Positions 46,401 to 55,820 are shown, counted from the first letter of the stretch. The stretch: DNA of 64,000 bases from Streptomyces sp. LBL (GCF_029893585.1 NZ_JARXYX010000024.1:62001-126000), one strand, 5' to 3'. Notes: generated by a model from the sequence alone, not told the origin. A program made the numbers and translations.

Positions 46401-47756
46401 TCAGCTGAGCGTGAGGGTGAGGACGCCGGAGTACGTGCCCGGCGGCGTGAACGCCGGTACGTCCAGGGAGAGTCCGGCATCCACGGTGAACTCACCGCCG
46501 GTGAGCGTGCCGTCCGGGGTCGACGCCAGGGTCGCCCCCGAGGTGCCCACCGTGCCCGCCGAACCCGCCTTGCAGGTGCTGGGACTGCCGGCCTTGGTCG
46601 CGCAGGCCGGGGTCCAGCTCAGCTTCCCGGCGTCGATCTTGGCACCGGGATCGGTGAGATGGGCGCCGGAGCCGGTGAAGTCGGTGACCTTGCCGGTCAG
46701 GGACCAGCCCGCCGGCCCGCCCCGGAAGTCCTTGACCGTCACCCTGTTGAGGGCACCGGTCGAGGGCCCGCCCTTGCCGAAGTGGACCGCCTTCAGCGCG
46801 ACGGCGTCCCCGGCCTGGGACATGGACAGCGCCCCCGCCTTCACGATCGTCGTCAGCTTCTGGCTCCCGCCGGGCGTGGGCGGCGTGGTGCCGTTGACGA
46901 CGTAGGCCGCCGGCCCCGCGCCGTTGTCCGGGTCCCAGGAGGCGCCCTCGTACGCGACGATCCCGCTCGTCGTCTTGTCGGTGACGACGAGCGAGCCGCT
47001 GAAGGCGCCCTGGGCGTCCGCGGTCACGGTCGCGGTGTCCCCGGTCTGCTTGTCCCCGGAGCGTCCGGCCAGGGTGACGGTCGCGCCCGCCGTGAAGCCG
47101 TTGCCGTTGACGGTGACGCTGTCACCCTGGTTCCCGGAGGCCGAACCCAGCGTGAGGGCACGCTGGTTGCCCGGGGTCGAGCCGTCCGTCGCGGTGACGG
47201 TCTCGGAGACCGGCGCGGGCGGACTGGTCACCGTGCACGGGGTGTCCAGCTCCATGATGTAGCTGGTGTGGATGTTGTAGTCGCCCGGCGAGAGCGTGAT
47301 CGCGCCGGCCTTGGTGACCTTGAACGATCCGGTCATGGAGAACGACGGGAAGGGGGCCTTCCCCTTGACCGGAGCGTTCTTCTTCGGCCCCGCGACCGTC
47401 ACGTCCCCGGTCTGCGTACCACCGAGGGTGACCTTGCCGGTCGGGGTCATGATGTCGGCCGGCAGGTCGAGCTCGGTGGGGTTGCCGGCGGCCGGGGCGA
47501 CCACCGTGTAGGTCACCTTGACCGTGTCGCCGACCTTGGGGCTGGTGTTGTCGACCGAGACGTTGGCGGTGGTGGTGCCGTCGATCGGCGGGAGGCCCGC
47601 GATCGCCGGCGGGATGCAGTGCGTGGCGAAGTCGACGTTCTTACCCGCCGCACCGGCCGGGCAGGCCAGCGCCCCGCCCGCGGTGACCGCGACCGCGGTC
47701 ACCCCGAGCAGCGACGCCCAACGGCGCCGGCGCGGTCTTCGGAGTGTCGGACCCAT
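46401..47756 (-). CDS. Secreted WxL-domain-like surface protein
   Basis: This has 451 residues. The signal peptide ends near ALACPAGAAG. Two Ig/IPT-like parts follow, with NGFTAGATVTLAG reading as a TIG-type loop. The C-terminal ~190 residues look like a WxL domain: a proximal WxL motif in FRGGPAGWSLTGKVTDFTG, and the ending PPGTYSGVLTLTLS. WxL proteins bind peptidoglycan non-covalently. The neighbouring gene encodes a DUF916-like partner, and together they would form a WxL/WxLIP complex. Such loci are best known in Firmicutes and less in Streptomyces (general knowledge). Confidence 0.7.
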   Translation of the reverse strand: MGPTLRRPRRRRWASLLGVTAVAVTAGGALACPAGAAGKNVDFATHCIPPAIAGLPPIDGTTTANVSVDNTSPKVGDTVKVTYTVVAPAAGNPTELDLPADIMTPTGKVTLGGTQTGDVTVAGPKKNAPVKGKAPFPSFSMTGSFKVTKAGAITLSPGDYNIHTSYIMELDTPCTVTSPPAPVSETVTATDGSTPGNQRALTLGSASGNQGDSVTVNGNGFTAGATVTLAGRSGDKQTGDTATVTADAQGAFSGSLVVTDKTTSGIVAYEGASWDPDNGAGPAAYVVNGTTPPTPGGSQKLTTIVKAGALSMSQAGDAVALKAVHFGKGGPSTGALNRVTVKDFRGGPAGWSLTGKVTDFTGSGAHLTDPGAKIDAGKLSWTPACATKAGSPSTCKAGSAGTVGTSGATLASTPDGTLTGGEFTVDAGLSLDVPAFTPPGTYSGVLTLTLS

Positions 47757-47975
47757 GCTTGCCCCCTCCTGAGGGATGCGGGCGCAGCGGCTTCTCTGCG
47801 CCGACAGGGGGCCATTGATGTGGAGGCGGAGTGAGAAGTCAATGCAGATGCCGCAGAAAGCTGACGGACCATCAGTTTCCGCGGCATCCGGAACAGTTCA
47901 CTCAGTCGATCCATCAGTTGATCACTCGGCCGAACGCCCGGCCGAAACGCCCGGGCCGAGCGGTCGGTTGAACGC

Positions 47976-48452
47976 TCAGTTGTACACGAACGGGCCCGGT
48001 GACTGATTCGCGCTCGCCGTACAGCTGACAGAGATCCCGAAGACGGTCATCTGCAGCGAGCCGCCGAAGAACTCCAGGCGGTCGCCGGAGGTCACGGTGC
48101 CGTTGAGCGGGCCGACGGTGACCGAGCCACCGGCGGGTATGGCCGGGTTCTTCTTCCCGCTGAAGAGGACGGTGCCGCCGGCCGACCTCACCATGGTGAG
48201 CTTGGCCGTGATGGAGTCCTTCGCCAGCGCGAGCGGTGTGGTGATGGCGGTGGACGAGAGGGTCATGGTGGCCGAGGTGCCGTTCTGCGTCGCGGTCAGC
48301 GTGGCGGCCCCGCCGCCGAACGCTCCGCAGCTGGCGGTGATCGTCGCCGTCGTCGGGGCGACGGCGGACGCGGTGGGCGCGAACGCGAGTCCGGTGACCG
48401 CGAGGGCACCGACCAGTACTGCCGCACCTGTGGTTGTGCGCTTGCCTCTCAT
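47976..48452 (-). CDS. Secreted small beta-rich protein of the WxL cluster
   Basis: This has 158 residues with a signal peptide (about residues 1-30, ending ASA). The mature part is Thr/Ser/Ala-rich and beta-structured: ITASCGAFGGGAATLTATQNG and a final ISVSCTASAN. Two Cys may form a disulfide. Start ATG 48452 is preceded by GGGAGC. It is the first gene of a three-gene run with the WxL-type and DUF916-like proteins, so it is probably another component of the cell-surface assembly. Function unknown. Confidence 0.7.
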   Translation of the reverse strand: MRGKRTTTGAAVLVGALAVTGLAFAPTASAVAPTTATITASCGAFGGGAATLTATQNGTSATMTLSSTAITTPLALAKDSITAKLTMVRSAGGTVLFSGKKNPAIPAGGSVTVGPLNGTVTSGDRLEFFGGSLQMTVFGISVSCTASANQSPGPFVYN

Positions 48453-48680
48453 GGAGATGAGCTCCCTTCGTGCTGTCGGGGAGTGCGCGTCGACGGCCAT
48501 CGGCTTTGACAGGTGGGTGCGGTCAACTGCGCGGCTCAATCTGATGGACCGTCAGGGGGTACGTTTTCATTGATGCGCGGGCAGCAGGCGCCTGCAAGGC
48601 CGATTTCCGGCCTACTCACTCAGCCCGTCCGGCGGGAGAGGACAAGGCTGCGCAGGCCGGAGGGGGTTCAGGGACGCAAG

Positions 48681-48710
48681 CCCCGCCAGGGACGCAAGCC
48701 CCTGGCGGGG
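48681..48710 (-). terminator. Hairpin downstream of the cda-like gene
   Basis: CCCCGCCAGG pairs perfectly with CCTGGCGGGG around a 10-base loop. It begins about 45 bases past the cda-like stop. Confidence 0.6.
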
Positions 48711-48754
48711 CCGAAGGGGCGGGCAGGGCGGTGGCGGCGGGAACCCTGAGGACC

Positions 48755-49105
48755 TCAGCCCGCCGAGACCGTCAGCCGCACGGCACCGTCAGATCCCGCC
48801 ACCAGCACCGGTGTCCCGGCACCACCCAGGTCCCGTACCGCCGCCAGATCCTCCCCCGGAACACCCTCCGCGTCCGTCACCACAGCCGCCGCCTCCAACG
48901 ACGTCGCCCCTGACGCCACCGCCATCGCCACCGCCGTCCGCAGCGCGCTCAGCTTCAGCGAGTCCAGGGCCACGGTCCCGGCGACATACGTACGGCCCGT
49001 CTCGTCCCGTACGGCCGCCCCCTCGGGCACACCGTTGCGGGCCCGCGCCGAACGGGCCAGGGTGACGATCTTGCGGTCCTCGGGGTCAAGCGCGCTGTCA
49101 GTCAT
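48755..49105 (-). CDS. Cytidine-deaminase-like protein lacking catalytic residues
   Basis: This has 116 residues and the fold order of a cytidine deaminase: GAAVRDETGRTYVAGTVAL corresponds to the GxAxxxxxGxxxxGxNxE strand. The zinc motif that should read CAExT is LSALRTAVAMAV, so the zinc Cys/His and the catalytic Glu are replaced. The second PCxxC zinc motif is also missing. It is unlikely to deaminate. Genes of this kind are regularly annotated between corC and era in Streptomyces. It may have a structural or regulatory role. Confidence 0.75.
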   Translation of the reverse strand: MTDSALDPEDRKIVTLARSARARNGVPEGAAVRDETGRTYVAGTVALDSLKLSALRTAVAMAVASGATSLEAAAVVTDAEGVPGEDLAAVRDLGGAGTPVLVAGSDGAVRLTVSAG

Positions 49106-49153
49106 GGGCTGAGCATACGAACCCGGCGTACGCCCCGGTCGCGAGGGCGGCGT

Positions 49154-49513
49154 TCACGGACGGTCGAGGCGCAGCCGTTCCGCCCTCGGCAGACCTGCCA
49201 CCACCAGGTCGTACGAGTCCTCGACCAGCTCCCGTACCAGCTCGTCCGGCAGGTCGGCGTCCACCGTCACCGTGTTCCAGTGGCGCTTGTTCATGTGATA
49301 GCCGGGGACGATCAGTCCCGGGTGTTCGCCGCGCAGCCGGATGGCGTCCTCCGGGTCGCACTTGAGGTTGACCGTGAGGGGGCGGGCGTCCAGCGTGGTC
49401 AGGGCGAAGAGCTTGCCCAGCACCTTGAAGACCGAGATCTCCGGCCGGAACGGGAAGTCCTCCGCGGCCTCGTTGAAGGACAGGCAGAGGGCGCGCAGTT
49501 CCTGGGGTGTCAC
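49154..49513 (-). CDS. MmcQ/YjbR-family protein
   Basis: This has 119 residues. The family fold is a CyaY-like double-wing DNA-binding domain. Landmarks are FPFRPEISVFKVLGKLFAL, LTVNLKCDPEDAIRL and the central YHMNKRHWNTVTVD. Start ATG 49513 overlaps the corC stop region by four bases. Exact role unknown in this family. Confidence 0.88.
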   Translation of the reverse strand: MTPQELRALCLSFNEAAEDFPFRPEISVFKVLGKLFALTTLDARPLTVNLKCDPEDAIRLRGEHPGLIVPGYHMNKRHWNTVTVDADLPDELVRELVEDSYDLVVAGLPRAERLRLDRP

Positions 49514-50820
49514 TCCGCCTTCTTCTCCTCGTCCTCGGGCGGCCCCGCCGGGCCCACCGGCTCCACCAGCACCGTCACGATCTTGTTCCGGCGGCCCGCC
49601 GAGGTCTCCGCGGTCAGGCGCAGCTTGCGGCCGTCGGGGAGTTCGACCACCGAGGAGGCTCCGGCGATCGGCACCCGGCCCAGCGCCTTCGCCAGCAGAC
49701 CGCCGACGGTCTCCACATCCTCGTCGTCGTACTCCTCCAGGTGGTACAGCTCGCCCAGGTCGGTGATGTCGAGGCGGGCGGTGACCCGGAAGCGGTCGTC
49801 GCCCAGGTCCTCGACCGGCGGGAGCTCACGGTCGTACTCGTCGGTGATCTCGCCGACGATCTCCTCGAGGATGTCCTCGATGGTGACGATGCCGGCCGTG
49901 CCGCCGTACTCGTCGATCACCACGGCCACGTGGTTGCGGTCCTGCTGCATCTCGCGGAGCAGATCGCCGGCGTTCTTGGTGTCGGGCACGAAGACCGCCG
50001 GGCGCATGGCGGTCGACACCAGCTCGGACTCGACGTCCCGGCTGATGTGCGTCTTGCGGACCAGGTCCTTCAGATACACGATCCCCACGATGTCGTCCTC
50101 GCTCTCCCCCGTGACGGGGATCCGCGAGAAACCCGACCTCAGCGCCAGGGTCAGCGCCTGACGGATCGTCTTGTAGCGCTCGATGACGACGAGGTCGGTG
50201 CGCGGGACCATCACCTCCCGTACGAGCGTGTCGCCCAGCTCGAAGACCGAGTGCACCATGCGGCGCTCGTCGTCCTCGATCAGCGACTCCTTCTCGGCGA
50301 GGTCGACCATCGCCCGCAGCTCCGCCTCGGAGGCGAAGGGGCCGCGGCGGAAGCCCTTGCCGGGGGTGAGCGCGTTGCCGATGAGGATCAGCAACGACGG
50401 GATCGGGCCCATGATCCGGGCCAGCGGCAGCAGGACGTACGCCGCCGCCGTGGCCGTGTTGAGCGGGTGCTGGCGGCCGATGGTGCGCGGGGAGACGCCC
50501 ACGGCGACGTACGACACGAGGACCATCACCCCGATCGCGACCAGCAGGGCCTCGGTGGTGCCCTCGAACTCCCGCAGACAGGCGTACGTGACGAGCGCGG
50601 CGGCCGCCATCTCGCAGGCGACGCGGACCAGCAGCGCCACGTTGAGATAGCGGGTCGGGTCCGCGGCGATCTGGGCGAGCTTGGCGTTGCCGCGGCGGCC
50701 GGTGCGTACGGCCTCCTCGGCGCGGAAGCTGGAGACGCGGGCGAGGCCCGCTTCCGCGCAGGCGGCGAGCCACGCGACGACGACCAGGGCGATCGCGCCG
50801 GAGACGAGGGCGGGGCTCAT
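49510..50820 (-). CDS. CorC/HlyC-family membrane protein with CBS domains
   Basis: This has 436 residues. An N-terminal DUF21-like membrane domain with four segments is followed by two CBS domains (about residues 195-320; MVPRTDLVVIERYKTIRQAL and HVAVVIDEYGGTAGIVTIED) and a C-terminal CorC_HlyC domain. This group is linked to magnesium and cobalt efflux. ATG 50820 overlaps the ybeY stop (ATGA), so translation is coupled. Confidence 0.9.
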   Translation of the reverse strand: MSPALVSGAIALVVVAWLAACAEAGLARVSSFRAEEAVRTGRRGNAKLAQIAADPTRYLNVALLVRVACEMAAAALVTYACLREFEGTTEALLVAIGVMVLVSYVAVGVSPRTIGRQHPLNTATAAAYVLLPLARIMGPIPSLLILIGNALTPGKGFRRGPFASEAELRAMVDLAEKESLIEDDERRMVHSVFELGDTLVREVMVPRTDLVVIERYKTIRQALTLALRSGFSRIPVTGESEDDIVGIVYLKDLVRKTHISRDVESELVSTAMRPAVFVPDTKNAGDLLREMQQDRNHVAVVIDEYGGTAGIVTIEDILEEIVGEITDEYDRELPPVEDLGDDRFRVTARLDITDLGELYHLEEYDDEDVETVGGLLAKALGRVPIAGASSVVELPDGRKLRLTAETSAGRRNKIVTVLVEPVGPAGPPEDEEKKAE

Positions 50821-51314
50821 GAGACGGTCGGGGCCGGCGACGGGCCGGTCAGGCCCTTCTCCGCGCGCCAGCCGTCCACGATGGCCGCCTGCAGGCCGAA
50901 CATCTCGGCCTTCTCGTCGGGCTCCTCGTGGTCGTAGCCCAGCAGGTGCAGCACGCCGTGGACGGTGAGGAGTTGGAGCTCCTCGTCCATGGAGTGCTGC
51001 GTGTCCGCTTCCTTGCCCTGCTTCTCGGCGACCTCGGGACACAGCACGATGTCGCCGAGGAGGCCCTGCGGGGGCTCTTCGTCGTCCTTCGACGGCGGAC
51101 GCAGTTCGTCCATCGGGAAGGACATGACGTCCGTGGGCCCCGGCAGGTCCATCCACTGGATGTGCAGCTGCTCCATGGCGTCGGCGTCCACCGCGATCAC
51201 CGAGAGCTCGGAGAGCGGGTGGATGCGCATCCGCGCGAGTGCGTAGCGGGCGATGTCGAGGATCGCCTGCTCGTCGACCTCGGTTCCGGACTCGTTGTTG
51301 ACGTCGATCGACAT
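50817..51314 (-). CDS. ybeY: Endoribonuclease YbeY
   Basis: This metalloendonuclease matures the 3' end of 16S rRNA and works in ribosome quality control. It has 165 residues. The zinc site is TVHGVLHLLGYDHEE (HGxLHLxGYDH). The conserved upstream strand DVMSFPMDE is present. It lies 14 bases after phoH on the same strand. Confidence 0.95.
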   Translation of the reverse strand: MSIDVNNESGTEVDEQAILDIARYALARMRIHPLSELSVIAVDADAMEQLHIQWMDLPGPTDVMSFPMDELRPPSKDDEEPPQGLLGDIVLCPEVAEKQGKEADTQHSMDEELQLLTVHGVLHLLGYDHEEPDEKAEMFGLQAAIVDGWRAEKGLTGPSPAPTVS

Positions 51315-51328
51315 GGTGTGGTGCTTGT

Positions 51329-52387
51329 CTACTTCCGTTGGTTGCGGCCGCCCTTGTGGGTGCCGTTTTCCGTCCCGTTCAGGCTGTCGTACTTCTCGTA
51401 CGCGTCGACGATACGGCCGACCAGCTTGTGCCGGACGACATCCTGGGACGACAGCCGGGAGAAGTGGACGTCGTCCAGCCCTTCCAGGATGTCCTGCACC
51501 TGCCGCAGACCGGACTTCGTCCCGCTCGGCAGGTCGACCTGGGTGACGTCACCCGTGATCACGATCTTCGATTCGAAACCGAGGCGGGTGAGGAACATCT
51601 TCATCTGCTCGGGGCTGGTGTTCTGGGCCTCGTCCAGGATGATGAAGGCGTCATTGAGCGTCCTGCCGCGCATGTATGCCAGCGGCGCGACCTCGATCGT
51701 CCCCGCCGCCATCAGCCGCGGGATCGAGTCCGGGTCCAGCATGTCGTGCAGCGCGTCGTACAGCGGGCGCAGATACGGGTCGATCTTCTCGTAGAGCGTG
51801 CCCGGGAGGAAGCCGAGGCGCTCTCCCGCCTCCACCGCGGGGCGGGTCAGGATGATGCGGTTGACCTGCTTGGACTGCAGGGCCTGGACCGCCTTGGCCA
51901 TGGCGAGATAGGTCTTGCCGGTACCGGCGGGGCCGATGCCGAAGACGATCGTGTGCTTGTCGATCGCGTCGACGTACCGCTTCTGGTTGAGGGTCTTGGG
52001 GCGGATCGTGCGGCCGCGCGAGGAGAGGATGTTCTGCGTGAGCACCTCGGCCGGGGTCTCCTGGCCGTCGCTCGTCCCGTTCTCACTTGCCTTCAGCATG
52101 GCGATCGAGCGTTCCACTGCGTCCTCCGTCATCGGTTGCCCGGTGCGGAGCACCAGCATCATCTCCTCGAACATGCGCGAAATGAGGGCGACGTCGGCGG
52201 CGTCGCCGACCGCGCTGATCTCGTTGCCCCGGACGTGGATGTCGGCCGCCGGGAAGGCCTTCTCGATCACACGCAGGAGGGCGTCGCCGGATCCCAGGAC
52301 GGTCACCATGGGGTGCTGGGCGGGAACGGTGAACTGTGCTCTCGCCTGCCCCTGCGCGGGTGTGTGAGCTATGGGTGTCTGAGTCAT
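51329..52387 (-). CDS. PhoH-family ATPase
   Basis: This has 352 residues. The N-terminal extension is followed by the PhoH ATPase domain with Walker A IGPAGTGKTYLAMA (about residues 148-161) and Walker B region FIILDEAQNT (about 248-257). The KH-like upstream part is probably an RNA-binding module. PhoH is coupled to YbeY in rRNA metabolism. First gene of the phoH-ybeY-corC-mmcQ-cda run. Confidence 0.93.
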   Translation of the reverse strand: MTQTPIAHTPAQGQARAQFTVPAQHPMVTVLGSGDALLRVIEKAFPAADIHVRGNEISAVGDAADVALISRMFEEMMLVLRTGQPMTEDAVERSIAMLKASENGTSDGQETPAEVLTQNILSSRGRTIRPKTLNQKRYVDAIDKHTIVFGIGPAGTGKTYLAMAKAVQALQSKQVNRIILTRPAVEAGERLGFLPGTLYEKIDPYLRPLYDALHDMLDPDSIPRLMAAGTIEVAPLAYMRGRTLNDAFIILDEAQNTSPEQMKMFLTRLGFESKIVITGDVTQVDLPSGTKSGLRQVQDILEGLDDVHFSRLSSQDVVRHKLVGRIVDAYEKYDSLNGTENGTHKGGRNQRK

Positions 52388-52603
52388 GGGCCGGCGCTTA
52401 AGGCCTGCGGTTCCTCCTCATCAGGGCCGCGTAGCTGAGAGCGGCCTAGCACCACCAAGAGTACGACGCGGGACTGACAACGCCGTAGGTGTTTTCACGG
52501 AGGGCTCCTGCGGGGCGGGCGGCCTTCCGGGGCGGGCGGCTCTTGTGCACTGTGCGGCCTTCCGGAGCGCGCGGCTCTCCCGAGCGCACGGCCCCCGCCC
52601 CGC

Positions 52604-53725
52604 TCACACCGATCGCCCGAACCCGATCGTCGGCACCGCTCGCCGCAGCGGCCAGGGCTGGTCCGCCTCCTCCGGTGCCAGGTCCGCGAGGAATCCGTAC
52701 CGCCGCAGGGCTGTCGGGTCCTGCTCGGCCACCGACTGCACCCTGCGCCACCACGCGCCGATCTCGGACCAGCCGGGGGCGGACAGGGAGCCGCCGAACT
52801 CCTGGACGGACAGCGCGGCGGTCAGGCCCGCGAAGGCCAGCCGGTCGGCCAGCGGCCAGCCGGCCAGCGTGCTGGTGACGAAACCCGCCACGAAGACGTC
52901 TCCGGCGCCGGTCGGGTCGAGGGCCTCCACCGCGATGGCCGGAACCTCCGCCGTCTCCCCCGTCCGCCGGTCCACCGCGTACGCCCCTTCCGCGCCGAGG
53001 GTGACGACGGCGAGCGGCACGTGGTCCGTGAGCGCGTGCGCGGCGGCGCGCGGGCAGTCGGTTCGCGTGTACCGCATCGCCTCCTCCGCGTTCGGCAGGA
53101 ACGCCTCGCAGTGTTCGAGATCGGGCAGAGCCGCCAGATCCCAGGCCCCGGTGTCGTCCCAGCCGACGTCGCCGAAGATCCTGGCACCCTTGCCCGCCGC
53201 CTGGGCGATCCAGGGGGCGCGTCGGCCGGGCGTGAGGGAGGCGATGGCGGCACGCGCGCGTGGCGGGCAGTCCGGCGCGGGCTCCTCGGGAGGGGGCTCG
53301 TGGCCGTGGGAGATCATGGTGCGCTCGCCCTCGTACGCCATGGAGACGGTGACCGGGGAGTGCCAGCCGGGCACCGTGCGGGACGGGGCGAGGTCGATGC
53401 CCTCGCCCTGTTCCAGGGTGTCCCAGCAGTACTCGCCGTAGTGGTCGTCGCCGAACGCGGCCGCGAGGGAGGTCCTCAGGCCGAGCCTCGCCAGAGCCGC
53501 CGCCATGTTGGCCACGCCGCCCGGGCTCGACCCCATCCCGCGGGCCCATGACTCGGTCCCGCGCACCGGGGCGGAGTCGAGCCCGGTGAAGATGATGTCG
53601 AGGAAGACGGTGCCCGTGAGATACACGTCCCAGGGCGGATCCTCCGGTGTGCGCAGGGCGGCCAGTGGGTCGACCCTGGGCCGGTTGCGGTGGTCCTCTC
53701 CGACGGACGCGGTGGACGCGATCAC
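52604..53725 (-). CDS. PfkB-family carbohydrate kinase
   Basis: This is a ribokinase-like sugar kinase of 373 residues. The N-terminal signature GGVANMAAALARLGL (about residues 65-79) and the C-terminal catalytic motif DPTGAGDVFVAGF (Asp base, about 298-310) are intact. Start GTG 53725 follows AGGGAGC. Substrate unknown. It is divergent from the iclR gene, whose product could regulate it (inference). Confidence 0.9.
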   Translation of the reverse strand: MIASTASVGEDHRNRPRVDPLAALRTPEDPPWDVYLTGTVFLDIIFTGLDSAPVRGTESWARGMGSSPGGVANMAAALARLGLRTSLAAAFGDDHYGEYCWDTLEQGEGIDLAPSRTVPGWHSPVTVSMAYEGERTMISHGHEPPPEEPAPDCPPRARAAIASLTPGRRAPWIAQAAGKGARIFGDVGWDDTGAWDLAALPDLEHCEAFLPNAEEAMRYTRTDCPRAAAHALTDHVPLAVVTLGAEGAYAVDRRTGETAEVPAIAVEALDPTGAGDVFVAGFVTSTLAGWPLADRLAFAGLTAALSVQEFGGSLSAPGWSEIGAWWRRVQSVAEQDPTALRRYGFLADLAPEEADQPWPLRRAVPTIGFGRSV

Positions 53726-54000
53726 GGTGCGCTCCCTGACGTGGTACGGATCAGCCAGTCTGCACCACAGCACCGACAACCCGCCGACCGTCCTGCCGAG
53801 ACCGCGGCTCGCGTCGGCTCCCCGCGCCGCCTGAACACCCCCGCCGACCCCCCACTGCGAGCAGTTACCAACGCCGGACGGAGTGCAGTAGGCCGAGTCG
53901 ACTCGATCGTGTGAGGGTCGACTCGGGGACCAGCGGACCACGTACCGGATCACAGCGCGGCTCCTACGAGGTCGTCCGAACACCCCCTTACGATCGACGC

Positions 54001-54783
54001 ATGTCAGACACAGGGGGCGTCCGCGAGGTGAAGTCGGCCGCGCGCACGGTCGAGTTGCTGGAACTGCTCGCCGCGCGGGGCGACCGTCCGGCCCGCCTCC
54101 AGGAACTCGCCGACGCGCTGGAGGTGCCGCGCAGCTCGATGTACGCGCTGCTCCAGACGCTGATCTCGCGCGGCTGGGTCCGCACCGACGTCACCGGCTC
54201 GCTCTACGGCATCGGCATCCACGCCCTGCTCACCGGCACGAGCTACCTCGACTCCGACCCCCGCGTGCGCGTCGTACTGCCCTTGCTCGACGAGGCGTCC
54301 CAGGCGCTCGGCGAGACGATCCACATGGGGCGCCTCGACGGCCGGGACGTGACGTATCTGGCCACGCGCGAGTCGCACGAGTACCTGCGGACCATCAGCC
54401 GGGTGGGGCGGCGGCTGCCGGCGCACGTGACCGCGCTGGGTAAGGCGCTGCTGGCCGAGCGGGACGACGCGGAGCTGCCCGAGGGGCCCTACGAGGCGCT
54501 CACCCCGCACACGCGCACCAGCAGGGAGACCTTGCTCGCCGACCTCGCCGAGGTGCGGACGCGCGGCTACTCGATCGACCGCGAGGAGAGCGTCCTCGGC
54601 ATCGTCGGCTTCGGTTTCGCCCTGCGCTACGACTCCCCTGCCCAGGACGCCGTCAGCTGCTCGGTGCCGGTGACCCGGCTGACCCCGGAGCACGAGGAGC
54701 GGATCGTCGCGGTGATGCGGGAGATCAGGGGCAAGGTCGAGGCGGCGGCACCGGGCGCCGGGGGCGCGCCGCACTGGCGTTAG
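54001..54783 (+). CDS. IclR-family transcriptional regulator
   Basis: This has 260 residues. The winged helix (about residues 10-75) has LQELADALEVPRSSMYALLQTL. The C-terminal GAF-like effector domain (about 85-250) shows RVGRRLPAHVTALGKALLAE and RGYSIDREES. It is divergent from the PfkB-family kinase, 275 bases away, and could control it. No clear operator stands out. Confidence 0.92.
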   Translation: MSDTGGVREVKSAARTVELLELLAARGDRPARLQELADALEVPRSSMYALLQTLISRGWVRTDVTGSLYGIGIHALLTGTSYLDSDPRVRVVLPLLDEASQALGETIHMGRLDGRDVTYLATRESHEYLRTISRVGRRLPAHVTALGKALLAERDDAELPEGPYEALTPHTRTSRETLLADLAEVRTRGYSIDREESVLGIVGFGFALRYDSPAQDAVSCSVPVTRLTPEHEERIVAVMREIRGKVEAAAPGAGGAPHWR

Positions 54784-54807
54784 CGCACCCCCGTAGGCAG
54801 GCGCCGG

Positions 54808-55800
54808 CTACGGGAAGGCGTACGCCTCCACCTCCGCGAGGTACCGCGTCCGCCGCTCCTCGTCGTGGTCCAGGAAGGACGCGAGGAAGGAGTTGCGGGC
54901 CAGTTCGCGCAGCCGGTCCTCGCCCAGGCCCAGTGCCTGGTGTACGGCGTCGAAGTTGTCGCCCGCGTAGCCGCCGAAGTAGGCCGGGTCGTCGGAGTTG
55001 ACCGTGCACATCAGGCCGGCCTCCAACATCGCGGGCAGCGGGTGGTCGCCGAGGACGTCGACGGTGCGGAGACGGACGTTGGACAGGGGGCACAGCGTCA
55101 GCGGCACCCGGTCGCGGACCAGCCGCTCGACCAGCGCCGGGTCCTCCATGCAGCGCAGGCCGTGGTCGATCCGCTCGACGCCGAGCACGTCCAGGGCCTC
55201 GGTGATGTACTCCGGCGGGCCCTCCTCACCCGCGTGCGCCACCCGCCTCAGACCCAAGGCCGCTGCCGAGTCGTACACCTCGCGGAACTTCACCGGCGGA
55301 TGCCCGACCTCCGCCGAGTCCAGCCCGACGCCGGCGATCCGGTCGAGATACGGCTTCGCGGCCTCCAGCGTCTCCAGCGCCGACTCGGCGGACTCGTCCC
55401 GCAGGAAGCACATGATCAACTGCGTGGAGACGCCGTGCGCGGCCTCGCTGTTCCCCAGCGCCCGCCACAGTCCCTCGACGACCGTCCCCATGCCGACGCC
55501 CCGGGCGAGGTGCGCCTGCGGGTCGAAGAAGATCTCCGCGTGGCGCACACCCTGCGCGGCGGCCCGGGCGAGATAGGCGTTCGCCAGGTCCTCGAAGTCC
55601 CGCTCGGTCCGGAGCACGGCCATGAGCTCGTAGTACAGGTTCAGGAAGGACTGGAGGTCCGCGAACCGGTACGCCTCACGGAGCGCGTCCGTGTCGGCGT
55701 ACGGCAGCGACACGCCGTTGCGCGCGGCCAGCTCGAAGGCCAGCTCCGGCTCCAGGGTGCCTTCGATATGGAGGTGCAGTTCTGCTTTGGGGAGGGACAT
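54808..55800 (-). CDS. add: Adenosine deaminase
   Basis: This hydrolyses adenosine to inosine in purine salvage. It has 330 residues. The zinc-binding motifs are AELHLHIEGTL (HxH), VAHAGEEGP (His and Glu), RIDHGLRC and NSDDPAYF (Asp). It converges on iclR with 24 bases between. Start ATG 55800 follows GGAGG-like bases in GGGGAGGGACAT. Confidence 0.95.
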   Translation of the reverse strand: MSLPKAELHLHIEGTLEPELAFELAARNGVSLPYADTDALREAYRFADLQSFLNLYYELMAVLRTERDFEDLANAYLARAAAQGVRHAEIFFDPQAHLARGVGMGTVVEGLWRALGNSEAAHGVSTQLIMCFLRDESAESALETLEAAKPYLDRIAGVGLDSAEVGHPPVKFREVYDSAAALGLRRVAHAGEEGPPEYITEALDVLGVERIDHGLRCMEDPALVERLVRDRVPLTLCPLSNVRLRTVDVLGDHPLPAMLEAGLMCTVNSDDPAYFGGYAGDNFDAVHQALGLGEDRLRELARNSFLASFLDHDEERRTRYLAEVEAYAFP

Positions 55801-55820
55801 CAAAGCATCGTACGGCCGTT

